From Coffea arabica (Eukaryota; Streptophyta; Magnoliopsida; Gentianales; Rubiaceae): a DNA stretch of 64,000 nucleotides. Below the pieces are notes generated by a model. That model saw only the letters and a list, made by a program, of their open reading frames with translations, searched no databases and was not told the origin of the DNA. The position numbers were made by a program, and so were the translations under genes. The stretch lies in NCBI RefSeq assembly GCF_036785885.1, contig NC_092312.1, positions 20,912,001 to 20,976,000 of the forward strand, written 5' to 3'. Below are positions 35,442 through 48,372 of the stretch, in pieces (within the stretch, counting starts at the first letter, position 1; the number at the start of each line of letters is the position of its first letter).

Positions 35442-38400
35442 ATGAAGCGCAGACGTAAGGGTGGTAAGAAAGGCAAAGCAAAGAAACCGAGAACACTTAG
35501 TACAAATGAGGTGGCACAAAGTTTGGTTACCTCAAATACAGAAGACAACCCTGTGATGAATGAATTGGACAATGATGAATTTGACTCTGGACCGGAGGCC
35601 GAGTCTCCATCTTCAACTGGAGCTGATCTGCCTGAGAAACCACCAATTGTAGATGAAAAACCAAAAACTCTTAATCCTGGCCATCCAAATGATGATACAA
35701 AGCCAAAATTAGTTTATGGACGTGTTAAAGTGAAGATCAAAGCTTCAAAAGCATTAGACTTGCAGCTCACTTCTTCAGATGCACCCACACACAGTGATAC
35801 TGAGAAGAGTGGACAGCAAGTGGAGGTAGAAAACCAGGGAGCTCCCAGTGAAAAGATGGAAGACAGTGCTAACTCATTGCCTGAATCTAACATAGGCAAT
35901 TCTGGGAATTCATCTAAAAGATCTGGCAGCATAAAATTAAAGTCATCAAGGGGATTTAGTTCATCAAGTATGAGCCCATGTAGTAATGTTGAAATGATGA
36001 AGGGAGAGAGTACACAGCAGAAAGAACCTGGGGTGCTCCGCCCGAATCCTCAACATGACAAGCAAGAGTTAGATGCTTCTTTGGAGGTACATATGAATGA
36101 TCTGTTCGTTTTTTGATGTCACGTGTTTCAGAGATACTTCTCGTGAATGAGCTGTTCGTTTTTTGGAGGTACATGCAAATGATCTGTTCATTTTTTGATG
36201 TCACGTGTTTTTTGGTGTCACCTGTGTAGGTAATAAAGAAAGTTATGAAGATGGAAGCAGCTGAGCCCTTTAATGTACCAGTGAATCCTGTTGCTCTTGG
36301 AGTACCAGTAAGCATTTGTTGCTTTGCAAAGTTTTTGTTGCCATCTTATGCTAATGTTGGATGCAGAACAAATGGGGCCTTAAAGACTGTAATTTGCTAT
36401 ACAGTATGCTGATAGTTGTATTTGAGAAACTTCACAGAAAATGTTGCTCTAATCTTTTACCCTATATGGTACAACTTGTTTTAAATACTTGGAAGTTTTG
36501 AACATAGTACTGTTGTATTTGGTGAAAATGTTGCGTGAATGCTTAAGTTGGAACGTGTTACTAATTTCAGCTAGATGTCTTTCATGATTTTCATTTTATT
36601 TCTTTGTTTATCTTTCACATAAAGTTTTTAACATCAATTTATTGCCAAATGGGGCTGAACCAGGACTATTTTGATGTCATTGATACGCCTATGGATTTTG
36701 GCACCATATGCAGTAATCTCGAAAGTGGTATCAAGTACATGAACTCTGAGGATGTCTACAGAGATGTGCAGTATATATGGGATAATTGCTACAAGTACAA
36801 TAATAAAGGTGATTACATTTTGGAGCTCATGAAACGGGTGAAGAAGAACTTCATGAAACATTGGACTGCAGCTGGCTTATACAGCGATCATGCAGAGGGA
36901 ACCAATGGTAAGATTTATTTTATCTAAGGGGCCGTTTGGTTTAAGGATATTGGAATCAAGATTTGAAATAATGCCGATTTTCAGTGTTTGGATATAGGTA
37001 TGGGTTTGAGATTTTGGAATGAATTCCAAAAATCGGGCAACTCTCCATTTCTGACCAAATTGAGAGGTTTTGTGAATTCCCTTTATTTAATTCCAAAGCA
37101 GATTTATTAAACATTTTCCACATTCACACTTGAACGACCCAATCGCTAGCACTCTTTGCTTTCCTCCCCCACCACTGACAACCCTTCTCCTTCCACTTCC
37201 CAATCTACTAGGCCCGTTGCTCTTTGTCATTCCAGCCCCACTCCTCCATCCCTTTCCACCACCATAGCCCGCAAGGCCCTAGGAATATGGGAGAAACTTC
37301 TATTTCACAAAAGTATTTCATCCTGATTGGCTTTGGCATGTGATGAACTTTTTCTGTTTTCTGGTTATTAGTCTCCCTAGGACCGTTGTTGATTTTTTAG
37401 ACTGAAGTGGTAGCGCTAACGGACATGTAACTGGTGGAGTGATTGCTGCAACCTCCCTCTTTCACTTCTCTCCCATGGTGAAATCCCTTCAGCTATTTTT
37501 ATTTTTGTTTTTTTCTGTTGAATCCTATTCGTCTTTGCTATAAATCAGGTCTGTTGATTTTGAAGTTTCATGAAAATTGATCAATTGTCCAAGTGATTTT
37601 GAGTTCCAAGAAAATTCATCAATGGTCAATGGGTTAAGTGCTGCAATAATGTGTAAAAGAGGAACGAAGAAGAAAAGTTAAAAATATAAAAGAAATTAAA
37701 AGTACAATTAAATAATAGACAATTTAATGTAATACCCATTCCTTGTTAATATTTACCAAACATATGTTGTTGTAATGATACCTTTGACCAAAACCCATAC
37801 TAATTTTTGAGATATTATTCCAATTACAATTCCAATTCCAACCAAACGCCGAGTAAGCATTTTATTTTTTGACTTCGTTGTGAAAGAATACTATGTGTCT
37901 TATTTCTTGATTATATCTCATCTCTATGCTTGTGTATTGGGGTTCAGCTGTCTATTGACAATATTAGAGAACCTTTAGATGTGCTTCTGTTTATTGACAA
38001 GGAACATACTGCTGTTGGTATTGCTGATATGGTTCAGTTCTTTGATACACAAATCGGACCCTTCAGTTTCTTCCGTATGATTGTTTTGTATTCTGTTTGC
38101 TTAGTTCTTACACTGAATGGTTCTACATATTATAGTTTGTTTCAGTATTGGTAATTGCTGTTAGAATTGTGCAAGTACAAAAGTGAATCATAGGTTGTTT
38201 CCGGTTGAAAGTAATGGTAATGCTTAAAAAGATTATACATAAAGGTTTGAGCATAGCTCAGAAATCATTTGTTCAGTCTGTTCTTACCTACTTGCTGCAA
38301 ACAAATTCAAAATATACTTTTTAATACCTTTCTTCTTGCAGGCAGTGATACAATTCAAGCAATGGATGTGACTCCTTCCATTCACGGAAAGATGCCTGTA

Positions 38401-41267
38401 AAAAATGGTGCCTTGAACGCTGCATCAAAGAAGCGCCATGGGTATGTTTCTGCAGGTTATCTTGTATGAATTTGAACTACATTTTGGTTTCTGTTGACCC
38501 CTACATGATTAAATAACTGACATATCAAAATAGGAACCTGAGAGCTTATTGGCCTGTTTGTTCTGAAACTAAATGGTTGATGATCATTTTGAGTGTTTTT
38601 GCTAATTGTCTGCAGATATGCTAGTATTAAACCATTTAGCATGGACTGATATCACTATTTGAAGAGAGACACATAGTTCAATGTGTTATTGGTTCTTCTG
38701 TCTCTCCCTTTCTCTCTGTCAATTTATGATTATTTTGGTTTATCTAGATTGACATGTCCCTTGATTCTGCTGCACTATATTGTTTGATGAGATTTTTGTT
38801 CTTCACTTACTATTAACAAGCAATGAATTCCTTGTGCCCTTTCTTTGTTCGTTGTTATTTTGGAATAAAACTATGAATATAGACAAGTATTATAGAAAGG
38901 ACTAAGAAGTGCAAAAATGCTGGAAACTGGTTTAGAAGTCTCAAATTAAAATAAAATGATAAAGACAGAGTAGAACACAGAGACAACTAGGTAGAATTAA
39001 TTATAAATTGGGGAGTGAAGTCTTTATTACTCATTGTGCATAGGTATTATACAGGAAAGAAAAGGTTCTCTTGCTTATTGATGCAATTTTTTGTTAGTTT
39101 CAATTTCATTAACCACTTTGAATTTGAAGTACAAGATTTTTTTCAGGCATTACTAGCTTAGTCACTCGTCGGTGGTGAGCTTCGCTTGTAATCCTTTTGT
39201 AGCTATTTTGAGTTGATGTGATTTTACAACGTATTCCAGTCTTAAAAAGCACAAGGACGGTTGTCTTTGTGCTATCTGTGTAATGATGCGGCGCAGACAG
39301 GAGCGCGAGGAGACTTCTCGAACGTTGGATGATCAGTTTGATGCTGGTGATGGTTATATGGATGAAGAGTTTAAGCCAGAGGTATATTTATTCATCGCCT
39401 TTGTTCAGTGCTTTTTGGTTAAATGTTTAGAAAGTCATAACTAGACCACCTCTGTGTCGGATTTTTGAAAAACAGCTTCTTCTTTTTTTTTTCTATGACC
39501 TGAGTTTTAGGAACTGCTGGTAGCTAAAGCTCTATATTGACTTTAGCAAGCACCACAGTTCACTCTATCTTGAACAATGTTCTTGCTTAAGCGATCTGCT
39601 GTTAGACGTATGTTTGATTCTCCATCCTTTGTTAATGTTTGCTCTACTTGTTTGTGGCCATAGCTTCGTCAGTTTCCTTTTGCTCATGCTAAGTGGTGTC
39701 TCCACAGGTCTTCTTTGAACATCTTTGCTTAGGCTTCTTTCACCTTTTTTCAGTTGATGCTACTGATACTTTTGTATTCTAAATCAGTAGAGACATCAGA
39801 CATGAAAGCATGCACTATTTGTCCAAATAAATTGGATGACCAGTAGCTAAGTGTAGAGTTCTTGGTGGTTGTCCCTGGTCTATTGTGGAGATGGGTGGAT
39901 GGGTGAGGTTATGGGGCTTTGAATTGTGTTCCGCTGAACTTGTGGGACAAGCTAACTATTTGGCTTTACAGGGGATTTTGGTTGAAATTTCTGATAGTAA
40001 TCAAATGTCGTATCTGTTAGTTTACAGTCTGCTGAGCTTATCTGTTTTATGAGTCGTGGTCCCTAGGGGAGGTCACAGCAACTGTGTAGAACACATAAGA
40101 ACCATCAGGAGCATTATTCTGTATCTTATACCATGTCATAATTATGTTATCTTCTGGTTTGAAGGAAGCTTCACCTACAGGAAGTCCTGGTGGAGATTAT
40201 TCTTTAGCAAATATGGACAATTCACAAGAACAGGTTGCCGATGCTGACCTTGAAGAGAAAGGAGATGAAATGAAGTTGCAGGATACTGAAAATATATCAC
40301 AACAGCAAGAGGACAAGCCTGAGGATGACAAGGAGAATTTATTGACAGATGAAGGAAAAGAAGAAGGTGAAATTTGTGAGCAGTTGGATCAGAGATCTAA
40401 AGACGAGCATGATGCACAAAACCATCCACCAAATCTGGAGTCAGGTGATGACTTGTCAAATAAAGCCAGCAGGGAGAAAACACCTCTACAGCATGAAGAT
40501 AATACTGCAGCAATTGAGCAACGGAAGACTAAGGTGAGAAATTGACTATATCTGCTCGATAGGCTCAATACTAAGAGGTTGGTTATTAATCTTTAAAATG
40601 TAGTCAATTGAATATTGTAAGAGAAGCAAAATAGAAAAATGAAAGAAAAGGCATTTGTAGCTCCTATTGCATACTTAAACAAAACATTTAAGTTGAAATT
40701 CCGTACATTTGGTCACCACTAAAGAAAACTATGAGCTACACAGATCTCTGTTTACTTTGTCAACTTATATTCAGTCAATGTATTTAAAGACTCTTTACAA
40801 GCATAGAGGACAATACCTTTTGTTTGCCTTGTAGATATGAACAACACACTTGTTCTGTCCAGGTATATGGCTAGCAGAATTGTTTCATGACCCATTGTTG
40901 TCGCTAATGGTTTTTGGCTTGAAAACTGATATGCTTTAAAATTTCCAGCACACTTTTGTCGCTCAATATGTCACCAAAAAATGACACGATTATTAAATTT
41001 TGCGCCTCACTCCTTGGTAAATTGGAGATTATTCTAACTCTGGGATATGGCGCTTATTGTTCACAGGAGTTGCTGGACAAGAATCAAAGAGCTAAAATGT
41101 ATGAGAGACTCCGTTATTTGGAAAATCCCATGCTTTTTGAGTTATGCGGCACCCTTTTTGATGATAAGAATAAATCTGTTTGGACGGGACCGCATTCTCT
41201 TGTTCATCAGGAGCGTTTTCCTCGCAAGAGCTCCATTCTTGCAGCTATTACTTCATTTATGAAGTAG
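35442..41267 (+). CDS. Bromodomain protein, tandem paralogue 2
   Basis: Seven coding exons, 35442..36086, 36230..36307, 36664..36907, 38342..38441, 39240..39381, 40165..40533 and 41067..41267, give 592 residues. Residues 1-215 are charged and disordered (MKRRRKGGKKGKAKK; a VYGRVKVKIKASK strand). The bromodomain (about 222-315) contains DYFDVIDTPMDFGTI and IWDNCYKYNNKGDY. Exon 5 carries KKHKDGCLCAICVMMRRRQ, a cysteine-containing basic motif typical of this plant bromodomain group. Exon 6 is highly acidic (EDKPEDDKENLL). The last exon has NQRAKMYERLRYLENPML...LCGTLF...SVWTGPHSLV...SSILAAI. It probably reads acetylated histones in the nucleus. Exons 2 and 3 are exactly as long (78 and 244 bp) and in the same phase as those of the gene at 25442, with most residues identical, so the two are tandem duplicates. 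A miniature element sits in intron 3. Confidence 0.88.
36928..37853. mobile_element. Tourist/Harbinger-like element in intron 3
   Basis: A 926-bp insertion is bounded by TAA (36925-36927) and TAA (37854-37856). Its terminal inverted repeats are GGGGCCGTTTGGTT at the left and, reversed, CTCGGCGTTTGGTT at the right. Inner parts also pair (GGATATTGGAAT / ATTCCAATTCCAA). The TAA target and the GTTTGG-type terminus fit the PIF/Harbinger (Tourist) group. There is no transposase ORF, so it is non-autonomous. Confidence 0.7.
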
Positions 41268-42098
41268 CAAGTAGCTGCGGACATCGTTTCAGCAATTCAA
41301 GGAGCAAATCAAAACTATGAGTGCGTCTTTTCTTGGCTTTCAAATTTACACCAGGACCAAGGAGTTAATGGTTGCTTGAGGAATCTTTGATGTTTCATGA
41401 CATGTTGAACGGCGAAGTGCTTTTATGTGATTTATTCCATCGCAGTACCCCCACTCCTTGCCTCCGAACTGTCTTCTACTCTTTGTTCCTCTTTGGATGG
41501 TGAAAAGATGTTTGGAAAATCGAATGCAGTCAGTCACCTGATCACCTCTGCGGTTTGAATTGATGGTGCGTTAGCCCTAGCATCAACAGGCAACAGAGCT
41601 GCAGAAGTTTTATCTCATTTTAATCAACTAAGTTCTGGCTACATAAAGGTCCTCAGGCACGACATAGTGAGCATGTTTGGTAACAACCAGAGAATATCGC
41701 TACTACTAATATAAATGAAAAAGGACAAAATCTATGCATCTTGCATGAGCTAACAAAATTAATAGAGTAATTTGCGGCTCCTTTCACAATTTAAATCAAG
41801 ACACAAAAGATGCTATTCTTGTTTGCTTCATAAAGTCGGACAACTCTCAATACCCCTTCTCAGTCTATCCTAAGAGAGACACAAAATGAGTGTTGTATAC
41901 CCAGGAAGCAGAACTCTTCACGGCTTCTGGTAAAACATGAAGTTAGTGGCTGCCACTTAATGAGTATATCAAACACACAATGCAATGTCATCTAAGCAGC
42001 AGCATGAGAATTGAAACAATCGGGTGTTATGCAAGCAAATGATGAATTGGTGCAGAAAAATCATCATGAAACAGAGTCCTTCCTTGGAGATGACCAAT
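41268..42098. other. Convergent 3' flanks
   Basis: The 3' untranslated regions of bromodomain gene 2 (+) and the pseudouridine synthase gene (-) face each other here. No other ORF or RNA gene is recognised. Confidence 0.5.
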
Positions 42099-45000
42099 TC
42101 ACATATCTGAAGCCAGATCGAACTTAACATGTCCAAGGTAGAGTCCACATGCTGGGGCCATCGGACTTGCTGCAGCTACTGTCTTTGCTTTCAGAATGCG
42201 TTCCACTGAAATGAAGCATGGCATGACAAATAAATCCAGAAAATTTACTAAATAAACATAGACAATACCGTCATTTACTGTTAATACCGTCATTTACTGT
42301 TAAGTTTCCCGTTCCAACAGATTTGAGAACACCAACCAGCAACCTAACCTGTTCAAAAGCTTTAACTTCAGAACACTGGGGCGTTTGAATTGTCACTAGT
42401 AGTAGACACATATTATTGATGAGAGACCGACACAAACTGGGATTGAATACAGTAAGAATGGTGACCCCAACCTGGTGGTACAGGAAAGAACGTGCTCGTG
42501 CAGTTACCACAAAGCAACGATGCTGTTTTCTCATGCCAAATGTTGGAATAGGCTCAACTTGAGAGGTGATTGTTGAAGAAACATGTGAAACCTCAGATTC
42601 TGATTTCAGGGAGGTTGCAAAAGAATCTTCTACTAAATAATTGCTCTGTTCTCTCTCTTTGATAGAAGGGAAAGATAGAGGTGAAACAACCTCAGTAACA
42701 TTCAATTCATCCAAAGATCTGATTGGCGACTTTGCCTGACAAACAACCAACATCATAAAAACAAGATAAAAGGCACCTTGCAGATAAGTTTTGTATCATG
42801 GATGATTCTGAATGTCTTAAACCTACAGTTCCTGCTTTTCTCGAGCCATGCTGTCGGAAACTTTCAAGAGTGCTTTCTAAGTAAGTTTCCAATCCAAACC
42901 AAATTTTGTCAGAAGCTTCCAAGAATGCTTTGTAAGTAAATTTCCAAACCAGACCAAAAAAGATAATTTTTTTATCCATTTCAAAGGCATTTCAACTTTT
43001 TTTTTGGCATCTGAACCATGAGCTTTAGAACTAGAAACTGATCAAGTATTACACGGAACTTTGTAAAATAACATAACTGAGCAGTCAGACGATATAATCT
43101 GAGGTGCCATATGGTTAACCTCGTAGATGAAGGCCAGAGGCATCATATGGCCAGAGACACTGCAAAATGTAAAGTGATGATAGCTATCTAGGATATAAAC
43201 AACAAACCTGACATGCAGCAGCCCTGAAAGAACTGAAATCATGACGTCCAACTAAAACTTGGCATGCCTTCTGAATTAAGATCAAAGTGAAACAATCTTT
43301 AGCCATCAAGGTATACAGCAAAAATCAAACTCAGAAAAAAAAATCATCAAAAAAATCAGGTCCAACCTGCATAGATAGAAGGTCTAGTTCGTCCGCAACA
43401 TGCCAAGCACGGTCTTTTTCAAATGTTGACAAAGGTTCGGGACCAGACAGTAATCGATAGAAGTACCTAATGAAGATTTCGAGACAATTTAAAACTCACT
43501 ACAAACTAAATACAAGCTTTGCTTGTCTCCAAACATTAAGTCCAAATGTTGGCAACCAATGCTAAAGTAGGTAGGAATGTAAGAGGAAATAGCGAGAGTA
43601 CATAGTCAAATATTCCAGTACACTATTCACACTATAAGCATTAAGTGTTAAATCTGACTGCCAAAATCATGAGAAATGTTAACATAGCATACATAATTTT
43701 AGTCGCAATCTTTGTGAATAAATACAAAGCACATAGCTATATTTTGATTATCATTTGCAGCATAGTCTATAACAGTTCAAAACACACAAGAATCCTCTCT
43801 GCTTCCAAGGTACGCATATTCTAGAGCATTTGGACTAGCTACACCTTCATATTTTAACTGAATCCTATTCAACGCAGAGATTCAGAACTCTATGAATTGC
43901 TGATTCATACATGAAAGATCATGCATACAGTTCCCACAATCCATGTAAAGAAGAATTCTTATACCATATATAGCAGCATCAATATCAAAGTTTGGAACTG
44001 TTGATACCTACGTGCGTTCTTGAGCTTTGTATCTAGAATGAAAATCAGATGGAACACTCTGAACATCAATGACCATGATATCACCCTCATTCTTCTGGAG
44101 CAAAGCAAAGAGCAAAATATGTCATCATTTCCTTCAATTAAGGGCATTGGACATGATGCGTGAAGAACTAAATTACAGCCCTAACTTCCACTGCAACACG
44201 GGACAATGAAGATCCATTTTCAAGATTAGTTCCAGAAAAGCTAAGATGCTCAAGCACCAGTAAACAGAAAATTATGCAAATTTGACACTGTAAATAGCAG
44301 CATTTCTCAACCAAAGCAATTATACAAGGGGCTTGTGCAAAAGTTTTCTGCCAGCTATATCAAAATAGAGGCTGAAATTCTTCATTGTCTTTATACAGTA
44401 GTTGACACCATGATCCTTTCAGAGCTCGAAAGAGTCACAAGGGGACAGCAGTTTTCATGCATAGCTAAAATGGCTGCACACAGAACTGATAGGGAAGGGG
44501 AATAAAAGGAGTATTAAGGGTTTAATCTCATTTGACAATATATTTTTACCCGGGGCATCAGGAATGATGTGTAAGTTACCAAGGGATGATTTTCATCAGA
44601 AAAACAATTTGCAGCACTAAGCACAAGGAATCCTACCGACTATTTGTACAGCTTATTGTAAATTAAACATAAACTAGAAAAATCAAAGGTAACTGCAAGC
44701 GGACAAGTATAAGAGGGAAATTCTGAAATGAGGAGTTTTGCATAGAACATAAGTTTACCTGTAAGAAATGGTTGACAGCTTTCTTGACCACTGCAGGTTC
44801 ATGGGGAGGTAACTGCATGCAAAGAGAGAGTTACAGGAAAAAAATTGTGTTCTAAGAAGGCATTGATGAGCTACCCAGCCTAAGCTTAATCGACTCTAGA
44901 CTTGAAAACAAAAAAAAAAAAAGGCAACAACAGTTATCAATGCAAGAAAAAAAATCAGAAAGATTTTGAATTCTACAAGAATTTACCGTTTCACCAGGTT

Positions 45001-45862
45001 TCCTTTTGCTTATCCTTTCAACATCTACATGGCAAACATTTGATAAGGCATGAACTCCTGCATCCTAGAAATCCATATAAGAATGTTAGAGCTGATATGG
45101 TACATGAAAGACACTGATTTTGTTGGCGATGGATTGTTCACAAATGCAAGAAGAAACACCAGTATTGGACCAAGACAATAACGGTAAAAGACTTAAAAAC
45201 ACGAATACATATAGGAAAGCATGCATGGAACACCTCTATTGGAAGCAATTCACTGGACAAGTCACAAAATGCATAAATTTTAACCAAAATAAATAATGGA
45301 AGACAATTCAAGTACCACATCTTCTGCAGTCTCTCAATAGTCATTGGCCATGCACCTCAACACAAAATTTACATAGCCCCATTACTAAAGGGTAAACCAT
45401 TCTGCAAAAAGGAATCCCCTTAGAGAGAGAAGCACAACTTACCGTTCGGCTAGAGCAAAATATTGAAACAGGCTGTCCAATGAATTTGTGAAAAGCCTCC
45501 TGAAAACACCAAAAATGAAACATAAACTACAAATAGTGATAAACACTTCAGCAGTTTCCGACATTAATGGTAGAAACAATTTAAATCATTACCTCCAGAA
45601 CGCCGACGACGGTGCGGCAATTGGATTGCTGCTGAGCTCCGGCGAAGCGGGTCCCAATATACTCGATTGCAATCAAATAGCGCTGAACTCTAGGGTTCGG
45701 ATTCATTTTAGTTTCGGTAACTATCGGGCCTTTTCGCTGATTCTCTTCTTCTTCGCAGCCGGATTCTCCAATGGGGTTGACTCTGGCGATTTTCTGAGGA
45801 CGTTCGGGGGAATGATTTCCCGGGCGTCGATTGAGGGACTGCCTTGATTGATCGGCGCTCAT
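42099..45862 (-). CDS. TruA-type tRNA pseudouridine synthase
   Basis: Ten exons on the minus strand: 45862..45593, 45499..45443, 45064..44987, 44812..44759, 44094..44012, 43466..43367, 43270..43208, 42735..42472, 42348..42288 and 42205..42099. All phases agree and give 378 residues. The product isomerises uridines (positions 38-40 in bacterial TruA) of the tRNA anticodon arm. The N-terminal 60 residues are basic and Pro/Arg-rich and might act as an organelle targeting peptide. The core begins RYLIAIEYIGTRFAGAQQQ. The catalytic Asp is D110 in SSRTDAGVHA, encoded across the exon 2-3 junction. Further TruA motifs are DFHSRYKAQERTYFYRLL, VGRHDFSSFRAA and FLYHQVRLLVGVL. Exon 8 inserts about 50 non-conserved residues (SFPSIKEREQSN...) between core blocks. 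The family's ATG was taken as MSADQS. Exon 9 ends in a 19-bp tandem duplication that doubles its splice donor. Confidence 0.93.
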
Positions 45863-47137
45863 TGGTGGCCGTCGGTTGGGAGCTTTCAGGCAGGGTGTAT
45901 TCGTAATTCCCAGGGGTTTAAGTTTTGGCGGTTGGAAATGACTAATGAGGACAAGTGGCGTCTCAGGCAGCGGAGACAAACACCGCACTTCAGAAAGGCG
46001 CAGAATTAGATCGCCTCTCAGTTCACGCCTATTGTAACCCGCTTTTGGATTGCTTTAAATGGTCTTCTTAACTAGCAAGGCCCCTCTGTATCCTATCCTT
46101 GAAAAGCTTTTAATATTGTAAGAAAACCACGCCTTTTGGGCCATCAGCCTGAAAGCCTAAACTGCAGGCAGGAAAGATTTCACGCCTTCGTTTGCTCATT
46201 ACTCGTATATCTTTGCCGATTTTGGCAGCCAGGAAGGATTAGAAAAGCTGAAGGATTGATGATAAAAAAATAATTCCAAAATAAAAAAAAGAAGCGTGAT
46301 TTTGCATCCCTCTTGTGCTAGTAATAAAAATAGTAGTCTTGTTTTAGATTTTCATAGCCCTCTTGTGCAATGATTATGGAAGTTTCCACAAGACTAGTAG
46401 ATGATTTGAGAAATTTCCTAAGATGTGAGAAAATCAATTAAGACCTTATATTTGATCTCTCAATCAATCTTTCCTTATGTTCTTGAAGAGTAATTAATAT
46501 ATGGTACGTAAAATCACAAACGGGGGGACTGCCTTTTTTTCTTTTGTTTTTTTAGCAAGGTAATATTGCACATACCATATATACATCACCAATCAATTAA
46601 CGTTATATGGACAGTGATACACTTCTTGGAAATTAAGCAACTCCATGATATCTATCTATCTTTCTTATATAAAGGTTGTGAACAACTCCATTCTTTTCCT
46701 AAATCCGGTTAAGGCAAGCCACGCTGAAGAATCAATCAAAGGTAATTTCTTGAGTTAATTATTATACTTTCTACTGTTTTTTTTTTTTTTGGTTCCCTAA
46801 GAAAAATTGCTTTGTGGCCACGATTCAAAGCTAATTTCTTCAACAATTTTTTTCCGCTAAGATAAGAAAACTTATCTTTGTTTGCTGTTTTCCACCATGC
46901 ATGCATGTTGGAGTAATTAATAGCTATGGTCAGGGCATTCATATATTGAAATCATCCCTCCCTAGCTTCCATGGATGAATAAATCTTTATTAATAATGCT
47001 AGTTATAAATCATTAGCAAAAAAGCTCAATAAATGGTTGAATATATAAATCCTAATTCATAATCAATGTCGTTTCTTTCTTTTACTTACTGGTAAGACTT
47101 TAGATTTTCATCCACATATATATATATATAGTGTCAA
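45863..47137. other. Spacer between pseudouridine synthase and MADS genes
   Basis: A short upstream region of the synthase gene (to about 46,020) is followed by AT-rich sequence with a long poly-T run near 46,780. The genes on either side diverge, so both promoters should lie here. No transposon ends or RNA genes were recognised. Confidence 0.5.
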
Positions 47138-47148
47138 TATATAAATAT
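47138..47148 (+). promoter_or_regulatory. TATA box of the MADS gene
   Basis: TATATAAATAT lies about 100 bp before the ATG at 47245. It is followed directly by a (GCTT)n run (cgcttgcttgcttgcttgc) where transcription would start. Confidence 0.5.
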
Positions 47149-47244
47149 CGCTTGCTTGCTTGCTTGCTTTAATAATGTTCCGTTCCGTTTGTTTCACTAC
47201 TTTCTAGTTTCAATTTCTACCACTTGTTGTAGTGATCGATTATC

Positions 47245-48372
47245 ATGGGCCGTGCAAAGTTGAACATGGAACTGATTGGGAAAGAAAAATCACGGCACAT
47301 AACTTTCAAGAAGAGAAAGGAGGGGTTGCTGAGGAAGATTCATGAGTTCGCTACTCTATGCGACGTGGACGCATGCATGATCATCTACGGCCCTAAACAG
47401 GAGAGCGCTTCCATGGAGTCCGGGATTTGGCCGGAAAATTCTGATGAAATCTCGCGCATGATCGACACATACCAAGGCAAGTCTAAGGACAGTGCAACGA
47501 GGGTCTTCGGTTTGCAGGATTTTTTCCAGGATAGGAACAAGAGAGTGGAAGACGAACTCGATAAGGTGCGCAAAAAGGCCGCGGAAATACAGTACCCCAC
47601 TTGGATTGATCCTATGAGCCATCTTTCAGAGATGGAACTGAGAAAATTCGCTGCAGCGGTGAGCGATAAAATTGAAGTTGTGGACTCCAGGATGGAAGCA
47701 ATATGCAGGGGATATGATGATGATGATGATGATGATCATCTCCATCATCATCTTCTCCTTCATAACCACCACCATAACCATTATAGTCAGATTCAAAACA
47801 GGTATTTAATGACGGAAGGATCACAACAGCAGCCAACGATTGATTTCACAGCAGCAGCTACGTCCTACAACAACAATGACAACGCAAGGTTGTCTGGATT
47901 GATCCAGAGAGGAGTTGAATTGGAGCTTATGAATCATCAACAAGTCAGCATTGGCCCTGCTCCGCTGAATCCAGTAGAGATGCACGTACCTATGGCACAC
48001 TACCCTGCTGCGGCTACTATTCACCATCAGATGAATGAAAATGAGCATCATCATCACCATCATCAAGCGCAATTGGGGGGTAGTGCATCTAGTATACAGT
48101 GCGCATCATTCAAGTATTATGGATCGAGTTCCGGAGGCGGCGGCGGCATGGTGGCCGGCAGGGGTGGTGGGGTGCTTGATAATATGGTATATAATCATCC
48201 CAGGCCGTTGGCTCGCTACTATGGTCCAAGCGTGCAACCGGTGGTGGCACCGTACGTGCAATATCCCCATTTGATGCCTAATGTTTCACCCCAAATGCAG
48301 TCTTTGAGGGAGAATGACTACAATGATATGATTCACTATCGGGTGATGGACCAGAAACCACCAAGGCACTAG
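47245..48372 (+). CDS. Type I MADS-box transcription factor
   Basis: An intronless gene of 375 residues. The MADS domain (residues 1-60) reads MGRAKLNMELIGKEKSRHIT...KKRKEGLLRKIHEFATLCDVD and then ACMIIYGP. Lack of introns and of a K-domain marks a type I factor. The following block, IQYPTWIDPMSHLSEMELRK, resembles Arabidopsis Mbeta proteins such as AGL47 more than Mgamma (AGL80), but this is from memory. Type I MADS factors act mostly in the female gametophyte and endosperm. The C-terminal half is low-complexity: seven Asp in a row, then His-rich tracts (HHHLLLHNHHHNHY; EHHHHHHQ), Gln, Ala and Gly runs (GGGGG), and an aromatic end with MAHYP/YVQYPHLMP-type motifs. It is longer than many type I proteins because of these tracts. 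Confidence 0.92.
   Translation: MGRAKLNMELIGKEKSRHITFKKRKEGLLRKIHEFATLCDVDACMIIYGPKQESASMESGIWPENSDEISRMIDTYQGKSKDSATRVFGLQDFFQDRNKRVEDELDKVRKKAAEIQYPTWIDPMSHLSEMELRKFAAAVSDKIEVVDSRMEAICRGYDDDDDDDHLHHHLLLHNHHHNHYSQIQNRYLMTEGSQQQPTIDFTAAATSYNNNDNARLSGLIQRGVELELMNHQQVSIGPAPLNPVEMHVPMAHYPAAATIHHQMNENEHHHHHHQAQLGGSASSIQCASFKYYGSSSGGGGGMVAGRGGGVLDNMVYNHPRPLARYYGPSVQPVVAPYVQYPHLMPNVSPQMQSLRENDYNDMIHYRVMDQKPPRH

Noticed and set aside
47161-47170. GCTT repeat before the MADS gene as a regulatory array
   Set aside because: Only about four short units; best described as a microsatellite in the leader.
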